DNA of 64,000 bases from Phytoseiulus persimilis (Eukaryota > Arthropoda > Arachnida > Mesostigmata > Phytoseiidae): the NCBI GenBank assembly GCA_037576195.1, contig CM075103.1:35114723-35178722 (forward strand), given 5' to 3'. The translations under genes and the position numbers were made by a program. This document shows, piece by piece, positions 1-11,044 of the stretch. Each line of letters opens with the position of its first letter. Position 1 is the stretch's first letter. Under the pieces are notes generated by a model. That model did no database searches. It was not told the origin of the DNA and was given only the letters and a program-made list of their open reading frames with translations.

Positions 1-2
1 GC

Positions 3-398
3 AGAACGACCTACGATAGCATATCGGATCTGCGAAGCTGGTACAAGCGGGAATTCGGTGAACTAACGTACCACACAACCCAAGTCCTCACAGGACACGG
101 AGATTTCCAGAAGTACCTCCATCGCTTCAAGAAAGCTCCTAGCCCACTGTGCATCCTTTGCGATTCAGGGGCAGAAGACGATGTGGATCATACGGTCTTC
201 ACTTGCGAAGCGCTGTCTCAGCCAAGACGAGGCTTAGAAGGAGGCTCGGTCCCAGAACTGGTCCAAAAGATGCTGCAAAATGAAGGTAAGTGGAATTTAA
301 TCTCACGCAAAATAGGATGTATACTCAAAAAAAAGGAGAACATGCTCATGCGAAGAAACGCAGAACTAAACGGGCAAACTATGCCTGAGGTCCCGTAG
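3..398 (+). CDS. C-terminal end of an R1-clade LINE ORF2 (partial, cut by the window edge)
   Basis: The frame is open from base 3 to a TAG at 396-398 (131 codons). It carries the block TTQVLTGHGDFQKYL followed by a zinc-finger-like C-x2-C...H-x4-C motif (CILCDSG ... DHTVFTC). R1-clade non-LTR retrotransposons end their reverse-transcriptase ORF this way. The same block occurs in the fuller element at 36509-42498 (TTQALTGHGDFQAYL), so the two are related but clearly diverged. The upstream endonuclease and reverse transcriptase would lie left of the window. No frameshift is visible in this piece, so whether the whole element is active cannot be judged. Confidence 0.75.
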   Translation, partial: RTTYDSISDLRSWYKREFGELTYHTTQVLTGHGDFQKYLHRFKKAPSPLCILCDSGAEDDVDHTVFTCEALSQPRRGLEGGSVPELVQKMLQNEGKWNLISRKIGCILKKKENMLMRRNAELNGQTMPEVP

Positions 399-600
399 GG
401 AACCCTAGCCGCAAGACAGAACGGAGAATAGATAAACAAAAAAAAGGGAGACGAGAGCTGACTGACGAAGCGGACGGCCCTTGGTGACCCGGAAGTAATA
501 CAATACAGGGCTTGCCCTGAGTGCCCAGTCACCAAAAGGGCGGAGGGAGGGGTTTTAGAGGACACACCTCATAACTAGGGTAACGGACGAAAGTCCTATC
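399..600 (+). mobile_element. 3' untranslated region of the R1-clade LINE fragment
   Basis: This follows the ORF2 stop. It contains a nested hairpin at 481-535: outer arms TTGGTGAC (481-488) and GTCACCAA (528-535), the motif GGAAGTAATA at 491-500, and an inner hairpin CAGGGC-TT-GCCCTG at 506-519. The same arrangement with different stem sequences occurs after ORF2 of the LINE at 42335-42393. The exact 3' end is unclear. Bases 600-820 show no recognisable feature before the minisatellite begins. Confidence 0.55.
481..535 (+). ncRNA. Putative LINE 3' UTR stem-loop (copy A)
   Basis: The outer 8-bp stem is 481-488 with 528-535, and the inner 6-bp stem is 506-511 with 514-519. The unpaired decamer GGAAGTAATA follows the 5' outer arm. 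In R2 and some other non-LTR elements, 3' UTR structures are recognised by the encoded reverse transcriptase. That role is inferred here from position and from compensatory differences against the second copy. Confidence 0.5.
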
Positions 601-820
601 TCTTGTATCCGAAGAGCCAAATCGTTTCTAGAACCGAACTGAGACCCACGCTCCCCGTTCTCTTCTGCCGCTCCACACTATAATGATCCGTTCTTATCTC
701 GCCCGGAGACAACCTAAATTGACGTCCACAATGATTAGAGTCGAAGCAACCAAATATTGTTACAAGGAACGATTCCCCACCCCGCCAAAGGAGTGAGTTT
801 CATCCTGAGTTTCAGCGTCT

Positions 821-1757
821 GGGGTGATCAGATTGGTCTCGGAATCACGCCTCCAGACTTGGAAAAGTATGGTCAGATTGGTCTCGGAATCATCCCTCCA
901 GACTTGGGAGAGGATGGTCAGATTGGTTCCGGGATCATCGCTCCAGAGCTGGGTGAGGATGGTCAGATTGTTCCCGAAATCACTCCTCCAGACTCAAAAG
1001 AGTGTGGTTAGATTTGTGTCGGGATCACACCTCCAGACTTGGGGGAGGATGGTCAGATTGGTCTCGGAATCACCTCTCCAGGTTTCGAGAAGTATGGTCA
1101 GATTGGTCTCGGAATTTCCGCTCCAGATTTTTGAGAAGCATGGTTACATTGGTCTCGGAATAACCTCTCCAGGTTTCGAGAAGTATGGTCAGGTTGGTCT
1201 CGGGGTCACCCCTCCAGACTCAAAAGAGCATGGAATCACCCCTCCAGTCTTGGGGGAGGATGGTTAGATAGGTCCCGGAATCACCCCTCCAAACTTGGGA
1301 AGTAATGATCAGATTGGTCGCGGAATCACGCCTCCAGACTTGGAAGAGTATGTTCAGATTGATCCCGGAATCACCACTCCAGACTCAGAAGAGTATGGTC
1401 AGATTGGTGTCGGAATCACCCCTTCAGACTTGGGAGAGGATGGTCAGATTGGTTCCGAAATCATCCCTCCAGAATTGGGTGAGGATGGTCAGATTGGTCC
1501 CGGAATCACCCCTCCAGCTTTTGAAAAGTATGGTCAGATTGGTCTCGGAATGACCTCCCCGGGTTTCGAGAAGTATGGTCAGATTGGTCTCGGGATTACC
1601 CCTCCAGACTTGGAAAAGTATGGTCAGGTTGGTCCCGGAATCACCCCTCCAGAGTTGGAAAGTGATGGTCAGATTGGTCCCGGAATCACCCCTCCAGAGT
1701 TGGAAAAGTAGGGTCAGGTTGGTCCCAGGATCACCCCTTCAGACCTGGAAAAGCGTG
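821..1757 (+). repeat. 45-bp minisatellite, array 1 (about 21 units)
   Basis: These are head-to-tail copies of a 45-bp unit of the type GGAATCACCCCTCCAGACTT followed by a GGAAAAGTATGGTCAGATTG-like half. Units differ at many positions (GAGGATGG, AAGTATGG, AGTGATGG). Both plus frames that stay open elsewhere are broken by stops here (for example TAG near 1010 and 1265). The array lies between a LINE 3' end and the inverted ILP unit. Confidence 0.95.
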
Positions 1758-2450
1758 GTCTCGAGGGGGGCCCTACTGATGAGTCTATTGAGGACAAACA
1801 AACGAACAAACATGCATACAAACAAACAAACAGACCCCGGGTTTTTGTATAAATAAATGGGCCCGAAGACGCGGAGGCTCCACCATCGCCGAGCTCAGCA
1901 CGACTCGAGGTCGAGTCCCGATTGCTCTCAGGCCCTTGATCCGCCACTGGACCTCCTGCGTTACCACTCGGGGGTGGTACCACAAGCACGAAGCGTGGAG
2001 ACCGATCAGAGCACCCGGCTTACTTGTAGATTCATACCCAGGCTGTTTACCCTTAGGTGGATTTTCCCCAAACGGTTTACCGCCTCTCGCTCAGTGATTC
2101 TATTCAAAGTTGGCTCGATCCGAGTGTATGCCTACTCCCAAGAAGAGATTCCGCCCGCGGCACCGAGTGAGTCAATTCTGGAAATTCCGATCATGTATGT
2201 GCACCGCTATAAGAGACGTATAACAATTGCGAAATCGAGACACCAACTCCCCACAGAGCTCTCGAGAGACCGATCGAAGAGAAAATCGACGAGCTCCCTC
2301 CCGAAGCTCACACGATCATGGTTATGGTTGGGTACCTAGCACGACTGCATTCACGACTGTCTCATGGAATAAACTCGAACGGATCATCACGCAAGTCATG
2401 ACTCGGTATAGCTGAGAGTTCGACGACGCGGTACCCTGTCTCGAATAACG
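1758..2450. other. Array-to-ILP-unit junction, with an AAAC-rich simple repeat
   Basis: Bases 1790-1836 are an A/C-rich simple repeat (ACAAACAA type). Bases 1860-1945 recur inverted at about 12781-12865, next to the ILP copy 2 unit. From about 2225 the sequence matches, inverted, the 3' flank of ILP copy 4 up to about 35470. I see no gene here. A short frame at 2227-2415 and its inverted partner at 35281-35469 are best explained as duplicated non-coding DNA. Confidence 0.6.
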
Positions 2451-3202
2451 ATCCGATAAATATCGTTCTTCTGTGATTCTCTCAATCCACGTCACTCCCT
2501 CGAACGCATCCTGAAGACACTACGTCCGATGGGGGCCACCGGCTCTGAAGAGCGCCGGAACAGTCGAGTTAATCAAATCGAGGGGAACCGAGAGAGGAAG
2601 ACTCTCAATGAACGGTACTGGAGACTGTCCGAGAAATCGACTAACACACATCAATCCATGGACCTATGTGTAGATGCCTGCACAGATCGATGAATCATGC
2701 AACATTGCAAAGAGAACTGATGAACTCAGCCATCAGGGACTCATCTATCCATATTCTCACATGCATTGATGGGAGGAAACTTCTTGGCTCTACTGATACC
2801 TGTCGGTTTTTTTCAGATCAAGCCGAGATGCTAATATTCCAGCATCATCTAGGGTCCCACGAGCGTAGAGACACTCAACGTGTCAGCAAAACCGGGAGAG
2901 AATAGCGTGGGTTCCAAGGAGAAGCCGACTTGACTTCGAGACGGATTCCTTCCATGTGAAATCTGGCGTGATTGCACTGGCATTGCGGATACTTTTCTCA
3001 GTCGTGATACTTCTAAGCAGAGCCATCTCTTTCCTGTTTGCCATACCGAGGTTTTTCGGGGGAACTCGCGGGAACGCGAGGACACGATCATTACTGGAAA
3101 CTTGAAGCTGGGAATCTCAGTCTGTGGAGGAGCCAGAGACGGAAGAGATAGTTTGTTCCGTTCGTGGAGGTTAGGTCTTCCTCGTAGAGGTTATCGTGGT
3201 TC

Positions 3203-3403
3203 TCAAAACTTCGATCTCTCTTGACCATCAAGAGATCCACGAGCTGTTTTGGCAATCCCTCGAATACTCACTACCCGGTCGGGAATACCTATATCGGAAT
3301 TCAGCTCCGTGGACTCGATGAGTCCGAGCGAACTTTCCGGTACCGGTTCACCTCTCAGTGAGATGCACATTCGGTTGTTCACCACAATTTGATTTATTGA
3401 CAT
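3203..3403 (-). other. Conserved small open frame in the ILP 3' flank, copy 1 (66 codons)
   Basis: The frame begins MSINQIVVNNRMCISL and ends GSLDGQERSKF. Versions occur at 15407-15622 and 34298-34510, and a frameshifted version follows copy 3. Relative to the others, the version after copy 4 has lost 3 nt and stays in frame, which weakly hints at coding. However, the AATAAA that could polyadenylate the ILP transcript lies inside its first codons. No family is recognised. It may be a last exon, a relic, or chance. Confidence 0.25.
3393..3398 (-). terminator. Candidate polyadenylation signal, ILP copy 1
   Basis: AATAAA on the minus strand, about 390 nt after the ILP stop. It is present at the equivalent place after all four copies. 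This is an inference from sequence and position only. Confidence 0.3.
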
Positions 3404-3789
3404 CGTAGCCGAAAAAATCGGACGCTTTCGAGCTTTCCAGCGGCGTCGTCGATCGTTACTTCCGACGATCCGCCGCCCCTCGAGAATGTCAACCGTTTGT
3501 TTGAATTCGCTCCAACATGAGATTCTGGATTTGAATTCATCTTGAAATCAACCTATATCACAGAGGAATCACTCTCTGGCCAGGCTCTGGCATAGAAACA
3601 GAGATACAATTGAAAGAATTGAGTTACCTATCCTATAATACCTAACCTACAATAATCCACCCGCCCGCGTGTTCCCTAGCTAAATATCACATGAAACTGA
3701 ATCTAAATTGAATAAATAATTCCTGAAGGCAGCCGCTTCCAATCGTGGCCTCCGAAGATGCATCTATCGAGGCAGCATCTCTCTGCGCC

Positions 3790-4893
3790 TCATCTAAGGA
3801 AGATGAAATCCGCCGAGTGGGCTCCGTTCGTGTTCAGCTGGCTTGGAGCGTTGACCTCATCCTCCATCTCGACGGCGTCTTCGTTCTGCAACATGATTTC
3901 CATGAGGGATTCAGCTCCTTCGCAAAACTGTGACTCGACGGAGCCCTCTCGATTGAAACTGAGAACGCAGAGCTCACGTGTGGAATACGCACCTTAGACG
4001 CGTCCCGTGTCACCGACACGACTCTCGTGGGGATGCGGACGATCTGGAGGAAGCGATCCATGATCTTGGCTTCTTCTTCCTTCGTCGTGGGCCGAGCGCA
4101 GTACTGCAGCAGTTGCTGCAAAGAGCACGGGCTCCGACAGCATTCGTCGACGATGCCGACTTCTCTCGGTCTGAGTCGCCGCTCGAACGAGCCCAGAGCT
4201 GCGAACGAGAATCGACGTTGGGTTACGCAAATGAAGAACACCCTCCGACGCAGAAGTTCCTCGCACAATTCCTCGATTCCAGTCCCAGCGCTGAGAAGCG
4301 TTTGAAAACAACGTTCTCGCGACCACTCGGTCAACACCAATCTTCCCCGCGTGAAGAGGCCCTCACTGGGCGACACAGATTGGAACGAGTCACGGACCCT
4401 CGACAGTAGATCGCGTCTAACAATTGTCGCCGCCGTGCATCTGTTTCGCCTCCCGTCACCGGAGACGATACACACAGAATCCAAGGTGCTCATTTGGACT
4501 CAGATACGTGGTGACGCTGTTGAGCTACAAACGAGGCAATAAATGGCGTGAACATCCACCCAATTGATCCACAGGTGTAGGAGCTGTGACAGCAGTCCGC
4601 GGGAGCATATAGCGCACCCGCTCGAGGATTGGCTTCCTGGGACGGAATCTCCTCAGTTTCACATCCCGACCGAGTTCACGATTTGAAGACTCACCTCGTT
4701 CCGATCTACGCTGCACTCGTTGGTTGAGGCCACCGACGAAGTTACAGAGGTTAATGGTCAGATCCGACAGCTTCTTCCCGCACATGCGGACTCGCCGTCC
4801 CTCTGAATCCGACGCCCCGCTCCATTCCGGCAGTAGAACTTGCAGCACGCAAAGCAGCAAGCAAAGCGACCAGCGGTTACAAGTGGACGTCAT
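3790..4893 (-). CDS. Insulin-like peptide precursor, copy 1 (intact, 3 coding exons)
   Basis: A secreted hormone of the insulin/IGF family. Predicted exons (minus): 4897-4695 with ATG 4893-4891, 4198-3993, and 3927-3790 (stop 3792-3790), giving 180 aa. Exon 2 follows CTTACAG, ends GAACGAG/GTGAGT in phase 1, and encodes a hydrophobic signal peptide (LCLLLCVLQVLLP) and the B-chain pattern MCGKKLSDLTINLC (Cys-x11-Cys, residues 38 and 50). Exon 3 follows TTCGCAG and encodes the A chain at 4157-4098: GIVDECC, RSPC, then SLQQLLQYC, with the CC-x3-C-x8-C spacing. A short basic C-peptide links the chains. An 80-residue extension follows the A chain, split by a 65-nt phase-0 intron (3992-3928). Intron 2 is about 430 bp shorter than in the other copies. 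No disabling change is seen. Receptor and exact subfamily are not known. Confidence 0.88.
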
Positions 4894-4897
4894 CTTG

Positions 4898-5170
4898 CTG
4901 TAAGTGATAAAAAATATTTCCGTTAGTTTCGAGCGAGCACTCGATCTGTCTCAGCGATGCTGCTTCGGGATTCCCCGGCTAGGGAGGCCAACGAGGTGGA
5001 ACTCCGTTTTCTTCTGAGAGCGAGGCCGCGTGAAGGCTGATCTCTGCGGACGATTTGTTCGGGCATCCGCTACGGGACGAGAAACCGCGTTTTCTCACAA
5101 ACGGATTCAGCTCTCCCTCTGAGCCGCCGATCAGTGGAACTCACCCGGGAGGATGATCCACCGGCTGCCA
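4898..5170 (-). other. Intron 1 / 5' region of ILP copy 1 shared with all copies
   Basis: Immediately upstream of the coding exon, this stretch is homologous to 13270-13549, 23510-23787 and 32140-32404. It includes the ATCACTTACAG acceptor and the CTCGCTGGCAGCCG boundary, beyond which copies 1 and 2 differ from copies 3 and 4. No other gene is seen. Confidence 0.6.
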
Positions 5171-5595
5171 GCGAGACCTGTTCTTCTAGTTAGAGGCCGG
5201 TTCAGGAAGACGACGCCCCTAGCGCCGGCCTGTAGTCGGTATGAAGCGCAGTGAGACGCAAAGCTTATCGTTGTCAAACGCGAAACTGGCTGGGCGAGGG
5301 GATTCGGCGAGAAGGAGAAGTCGTTTGTCCGCTTCACACGATCCCATGGAGGAAATGTGAAGGATTCGGCGGATCTTGCCACAATTGGTCCAACGACGCG
5401 GCACCATTTAGTTATCATTGTTTATATATCGCAGGGACGCACCTCCAGCCGTTATCCTTCTTTGCACCTTCTCCTCTCGGTCGTGACGTGCACCATGCCG
5501 CCTTCACTCGTCTGCCGGCAGACCGCTTCCACTATTCGCTACGGCTGGCCAGACACTACAAAATTATAGGAGAACTAGCCGGCCTTCGGGAGTCG
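5171..5595 (-). repeat. Upstream segment shared only by ILP copies 1 and 2 (copy 1 version)
   Basis: This is inverted relative to, and homologous with, 12870-13270. It replaces the exon-1/promoter-proximal sequence found before copies 3 and 4. It contains TATATAAA on the minus strand (5428-5421), a possible alternative TATA box about 530 nt before the coding exon. No TATAAAAG/exon-1 block was found for copy 1. Whether this segment provides a substitute promoter cannot be told from sequence alone. Confidence 0.6.
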
Positions 5596-5600
5596 CCACC

Positions 5601-7567
5601 GATTCTCGGAATCACTGGAATCACCCCTGCAGGTTTTGGAAAGTACGGTCAGATTGGTCTCGGGATCACACCTCGAGACTTGGGAAAGTATGGTTAGATT
5701 GGTCCCGGAATCACCCCTCCAAACTTGGGAAGTAATAATCAGATTGGTCTCGGAATCACGCCTCCAGAATTGGGTGAGGATGGTCAGATTGGTTCCGGAA
5801 TCACCCCTCCAGAATTGGGTGAGGATGGTCAGGTTGATCCCGGAATCACCCCTCCAGACTCAGAAGAGTATGGTTAGATTGGTGTCGGAATCACCCCTCC
5901 AGACTTGGGAGAGGATGGTCAGATTGGTTCCGGAATCACCCCTCCAGACTTGGGAGAGGATGGTCAGATTGGTCCCGGAATCACCCCTGCAGGTTTTGGA
6001 AAGTACGGTCAGATTGGTCTCGGAATAACCTCTCCAGGTTTTGAGGACTTTGGACAGATTGGCCTCGAAATCAACCCTCGAGACTTGGGAAAGTATGGTC
6101 AGACTGATCCCGAAATAACGCCTCCAAATTTGGGAAGTAATGGTCAGATGGGTCTTGAAATCACGGCTCCAGACTCGGAAAAGTATGTTCAGATTGATCC
6201 CGGGATAACCCCTCCAGGTCTTGAAAAGTACGGTCAGATTCGTCTCGGAATCACCCCTCCAGACTTGGAAAAGTATGTTCAGGTTGATCCCGGAATCACC
6301 CCTCCAGACTCAGAAGAGTATGGTTAGATTGGTGTCGGAATCACCCCTCCAGACTTGGGAGAGGATGGTCAGATTGGTTCCGGAATCACCCCTCCAGAAT
6401 TGGGTGAGGATGGTCAGATTGGTTCCGGAATCACCCCTCCAGAATTGGGTGAGGATGGTCAGGTTGATCCCGGAATCACCCCTCCAGACTCAGAAGAGTA
6501 TGGTTAGATTGGTGTCGGAATCACCCCTCCAGACTTGGGAGAGGATGGTCAGATTGGTTCCGGAATCACCCCTCCAGACTTGGGGGAGGATGGTCAGATT
6601 GGTCCCGGAATCACCCCTGCAGGTTTTGGAAAGTACGGTCAGATTGGTCTCGGAATAACCTCTCCAGGTTTTGAGGACTTTGGACAGATTGGCCTCGAAA
6701 TCAACCCTCGAGACTTGGGAAAGTATGGTCAGACTGATCCCGAAATAACGCCTCCAAATTTGGGAAGTAATGGTCAGATGGGTCTTGAAATCACGGCTCC
6801 AGACTCGGAAAAGTATGTTCAGATTGATCCCGGGATAACCCCTCCAGGTCTTGAAAAGTACGGTCAGATTCGTCTCGGAATCACCCCTCCAGACCCGGAA
6901 AAGTCTTCTCAGACTGGTCTCGGAATCACCCCTCCAGACCCGGAAAAGTCTTCTCAGACTGGTCTCGGAATCACCCCTCCAGACCCGGAAAAGTCTTCTC
7001 AGACTGGTCTCGGAATCACCCCTCCAGACCCGGAAAAGTCTTCTCAGACTGGTCTCGGAATCACCCCTCCAGAGTTGAGAAGTAATGGTCAGATTGGTCC
7101 CGGAATCACCCCTGCAGGTTTTGAAAAGTACGGTCAGATTGGTCTCGGAATCACCCCTCCAACTTCTGAAAAAAACGGTCAGATTGGCCTCGGAATCAAC
7201 CCTCGAGACTTGGAAAAGTATGGTCAGATTATTCCCGCAATAACGCCTCCAAATTCGGGAAGTAATGGTCAGATGGGTCTCGGAATCACGCCTCCAGACT
7301 TGGAAAGGTATGTTCAGATTGATCCCGGAATCACCCCTCCAGACTCGGAAGAGAATGGTTACATTGGTGTCGGAATCACCCCTCCAGACTTGGGGGAGGA
7401 TGGTCAGATTGGTCTCGGAATAACCTCTCCAGGTTTCGAGAAGTATGGTCAGATTGGTCCCGGAATCACCCCTCCAAACTTGGGAAGTAATGAGAGGCTG
7501 AGGTTGTTCAGCCGGAAAACAAAGGTTTCGAGAAATATGGACAGATTGGTCCCGGAATCACCCCGTC
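5601..7567 (+). repeat. 45-bp minisatellite, array 2 (about 44 units)
   Basis: Same 45-bp family as array 1. A 14-unit block (630 bp) is repeated: the stretch from 5905 recurs from 6535 nearly unchanged. Units at about 6886-7066 are four essentially identical copies of a variant with CCGGAAAAGTCTTCTCAGAC, a sign of very recent local expansion. In-frame TAGs at 5697, 5875, 6325 and 6505 interrupt the reading frames that are open elsewhere. The array precedes the hAT-like segment, as in the later units. Confidence 0.95.
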
Positions 7568-7599
7568 CTGAAGGCTTCCCTTGAGGGGGTAACCTCGAT

Positions 7600-8200
7600 G
7601 AAAGTCCCAAATCCATCGACAATGCGCAAGGGTTACGCTCCGTCTGTTTCCGACGACACCGCAAGGCTGTCGGAACGTCAAAGATTTGGATCTCTATCGA
7701 TGAAACGACGATTAAAACGGGGCGAACCGTAGCCAATGTTGAGGAGGGCGCTTCGAGAAACGTCGAGTTTGGCGGAAGCTACCTTCTGATGTGTGAAGCT
7801 GTGGATTCTTCGAATACCACATCCGTTGCGCACGTCTCCGTGAAATCATTGGAGTTGTTGTGGGATGGCGAGACCCACTAAGAGCGAGTCCTTGTCTATG
7901 TTACAGACGCCGCGCGTTACCTGACGAAAGCAGGCCGCGGCCTCAAGGTTCTATTCCCTCGAATGATCCACGAAAATTGGCGAATCTCCCGGAGGAGCTC
8001 AGGCCTGTTCTCGAAAAATTCGACAACTAGGTAAACAGCATCGACAGAGCTATGCAAAAATGCGAGATTTCATGAGGGGAACCCGGGAGACGGTGTAACG
8101 GGATTATCCACGGAAGTCGTTCTGCTACTCAAATTCGCGCCAATCGTGTCCTGTGAACTCGAGCAACCTTCTCCCAGAACAAATCCATTCTGCGAGCCAC
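7600..8200 (+). pseudogene. hAT-family transposase relic, internally deleted (unit I)
   Basis: Translation shows pieces typical of the hAT transposases annotated as CGGBP1-like in arthropods: KIWISIDETT, GSYLLMCEAVDSS, VTDAARYL, and KVLFPRMIH. A change of frame is followed by KLANLPEELRPV and finally KFAPIVSCELEQPSP, which resembles the hAT dimerisation motif CDVERSFS. The zinc finger, the catalytic middle (after KVLFPRMIH) and most of the C-terminal half are missing, and stops are present. The same deleted form occurs at 16735-17310 and 27240-27810, so the deletion predates duplication of the ILP unit. Confidence 0.6.
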
Positions 8201-10590
8201 TGGACAGTCTTTCCTGTCTGACAATCTGAAGCCTTCGGTTGCGGGGGCTTGTAACCAGCCTTCTAATTAAAGAAACCTTGTACATATCTCTCTGAATATT
8301 TGGGCTGATTTTTTCTCAGTTATTTCATGCATATTCTCAGTTATTTCATGCATATTTTTCCCAGCCCTAGTGATTAGGAGTCTTGAGTCGTACACCCTGG
8401 CTGATGAATATTATCATGTTCGATGGATTCATTCAGCTTTCACGAGGGGAAGTCGTGGAGTGCGACGCATCGACTCCAATGCGCTGGCGTTGATTTCGTC
8501 GGACAATTATCATCTCAAACGAGCCGTGCCACGGAATCTTTCATAAAACTTTTCAGAGGATGAGACTTCCCAGGGTCGATTTCAAGATAACAAGATGTCT
8601 GAAACCACTGTGTTCTCTCCGAGAATCACAGAACTATCGGTTGGAATAAAGTCCAAAGTTATCGCTGAATGACTGCCTCAATAGTCAACTCTGAGAACTT
8701 TTCTGCCCATCTCTGGTTTGTTCAGAAGTTTTCGACTCAAGGACGGAATCCAGAAGCATTCTCTGCACTGCTCTTCAAGTTTCCATACTGTAGCAGCGAT
8801 AATAGTTTTTTTCTGACATAACTCGACGCCAAAGGCAATCGTGAAACGATGGGGCCCATGTGACAACGCATCTCAGCTGTCAGACAGTCGATTCCGAGAT
8901 TCATATGTGTCTTATCAGGGGAAGTGACATATCAGCTGGATACCCGTCTGTGTGGTTTAATATCCGTTCCGAGTCTATTATTGGATTCTCAAACAAAAGT
9001 GTCTCGGGAGAAGGGGCCCAAGATACACAGCTCGGGGGAGCAAAAATCGAGCTTATATTGCGAACGAACTTCGTAATCCCCTCCTGGGGCTTTTCCCATC
9101 GGTCACAAACACGAGAGCATCGCGATCAAGGTGCTCGTCCGCGGCGAATTTCAGGGCCCATTCCCCACACCGCGCTTAGAGATCTTCTGATCACCACAAC
9201 GAGGTAATCTTCTCGTGTTCAATCGGAAATGAAGCTCACCTCCTTCCGAGAAGTCATCCTTTCTCTTAACCGGGCTGGAGCACGGTCATTGTTCCATAGA
9301 GCTAGCAATAATAACCATCTCAACGATGTTGTGGAGTGTTATCGCTTCTTCAGAGATCCGTTCTTGGACGAGAGAACTGTTGCCGTTAGTGTAGTTTCCA
9401 AAGCTGAGACTAATACATTGGGACGCGGTCACAGTTGTCGTTGGACATCTCGAGCAACATCTTTCTGGAATCCAAACGACTCACTGGCGAACGAGGCTGT
9501 GTCTCGCCTGCCACAAGATGGCATGATGGGCCGAATTGTCTCGACTCCTTGGAGAATAGGATAGGCATCTCCGGATGGATGTCAAACCCAACGGGGAACG
9601 GGCCGAATCTTCTGGTTTTGTGCGCTTTCCCAACTGTGTCTGATAGATTAGCTGTAACTGGGGGAATGAGTTGAGTTTAGTTCCATGGTATCGCCCGAGG
9701 CAGAAACGCAGCCTCCCTGAATCGGGACGAGAGCAAGTTTCGGGGAACATGTGTGCAAGCTGGAAGAGCTTTCTCACGTTCCGACGGGGCCTATGCATGA
9801 GTTTGAGGAGAGAGGAAATAACAACGGAAGAGATGCTCGCCGTGTTTGGTATCAACTGCCAAGGCTGGAGGCACCCAAATCAACGAATGAGCGCAGAGCT
9901 AACGGATGGAGCAGAACGGAACAGTGGCGTGTTGGTCTTGGACTCGTCATGTGTCCTCGTGTCATTGCGGGATCATGCGAACCGTATCTTCGAGCTTCGA
10001 AGAGCCGGGAGAAAATTAACGAAAAATTTATCTGCACTCTTAACGGATTCGCTATTGGTACCGATAGTTCATGCTTCAACATCGAGTCGTGTCCAAATCA
10101 TCGAAGAACCCGATCCGTGAGATCGATCCGTATTCTCGAGCGTTGCTGTCCTCAAAAGTCCACAAGATCGAAAATGGCGGCTGGGATCCCCGCATCAAAA
10201 GAGGCTGTCGTCGATCGGTTGTGGAGTCCCCGTTCTGCAGGAATGATTATTGTATCCGGGGCCCCCTCACTGGACCTGCCGAGAGCTGGCTATCCTGCTG
10301 GAATCGGTGAAAGTGAAAGAGTAAATCTGAACATCTCGGGAGAATCGCGGAGGATTGCTCGGGGAACACCGGGATGTTGGGACTGGGACGCCGCGATCAA
10401 TCTGATGAAGTGACGAATGAAGCCCTCGGAGATACTTGGAGCAGTCGAAAGTCCGCTACAAACAAATGCGGTTTATTTCGAAGTTTTCTTGTTCCGGGAG
10501 CTCCGTCTGCGCTCTGAAGCAGTAGTATTCAGATGGTTCGGGGAGGGAATCAGCGAGGGCACGAAGAGCTTTACACACATCCGGCGCTTT
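8200..10590. repeat. 5' flank of the ILP unit, unit I
   Basis: Homologous to 20930-23105 and 27810-31728 (minus the mariner insert). It contains a direct repeat TCTCAGTTATTTCATGCATA at about 8316-8357. Overlapping open frames at 9481-9855 (minus, 124 codons) and 9671-10120 (plus) are kept in all units but match no family I recognise. Relative to unit II, about 170 bp are missing near 10160. No gene can be supported here. Confidence 0.6.
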
Positions 10591-10594
10591 CTGC

Positions 10595-10602
10595 TATAAA
10601 AG
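10595..10602 (+). promoter_or_regulatory. TATA box and non-coding exon 1 upstream of ILP copy 2
   Basis: TATAAAAG at 10595-10602 is followed, after a predicted start near 10626, by an exon that ends GCGAAA at 10677 before the donor GTGAGT (10678). The block is nearly identical before copies 3 and 4 (23106, 31729). Here the next coding exon is 2.9 kb away (13550) because 11,045-13,270 differs from the other units. It may still drive the copy 2 pseudogene or be orphaned. Confidence 0.55.
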
Positions 10603-11044
10603 GACACAGTCGCGGACCCTGCTTGCAAAGTGTTCGTCTTGTTCTGCCGACCGATCAGACTATCCACCGAAGCGAAAGTGAGTTTGATTCTTACCGTACG
10701 TAACCTCGTATTTTCGAATGCTCTCATGGTGCATGACAATCCGTGATTCGAATTTGAATTCACAGAGCTTTTGTCCACCTGCGTGTTTTCTGGCATTTCA
10801 CGTTTCGGTTAGGTTTTCGTCTCTTTCCCCACGCTTTCTGTGACGCCCATCCTGTCCAGCCTGCAGGGGTCGTTATCATGACCCCTGTGGTGATTCTCCT
10901 TGAGCCCCGTGACCTGGAGAGTCGTCTTCGCTACTTTTGGCGACAATTTTTTTCGTGACGAACAGCTTCGGCTGGGAACGGCAGAGTTGCACGCTTCTGA
11001 AACGCGAGGCAGCCAAGACAAGAGGAATCCGAGACAAAGTGACG

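Larger units (their letters stand above)
2450..3789 (-). repeat. 3' flank of ILP copy 1 (duplicated segment, inverted copy)
   Basis: This segment lies downstream of the minus-strand ILP gene. It is homologous to the plus-strand flanks at 15033-16290, 25319-26640 and 33807-35470. Shared landmarks include an AGGTTAGGTATTATAGGATA-type stretch, a short conserved open frame (3203-3403 here), an AATAAA at 3398-3393 (minus), and the sequence around GATCCATGGATTGATGTGTG. The homology over about 1.3 kb shows that the duplicated unit extends well beyond the gene. Confidence 0.85.
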
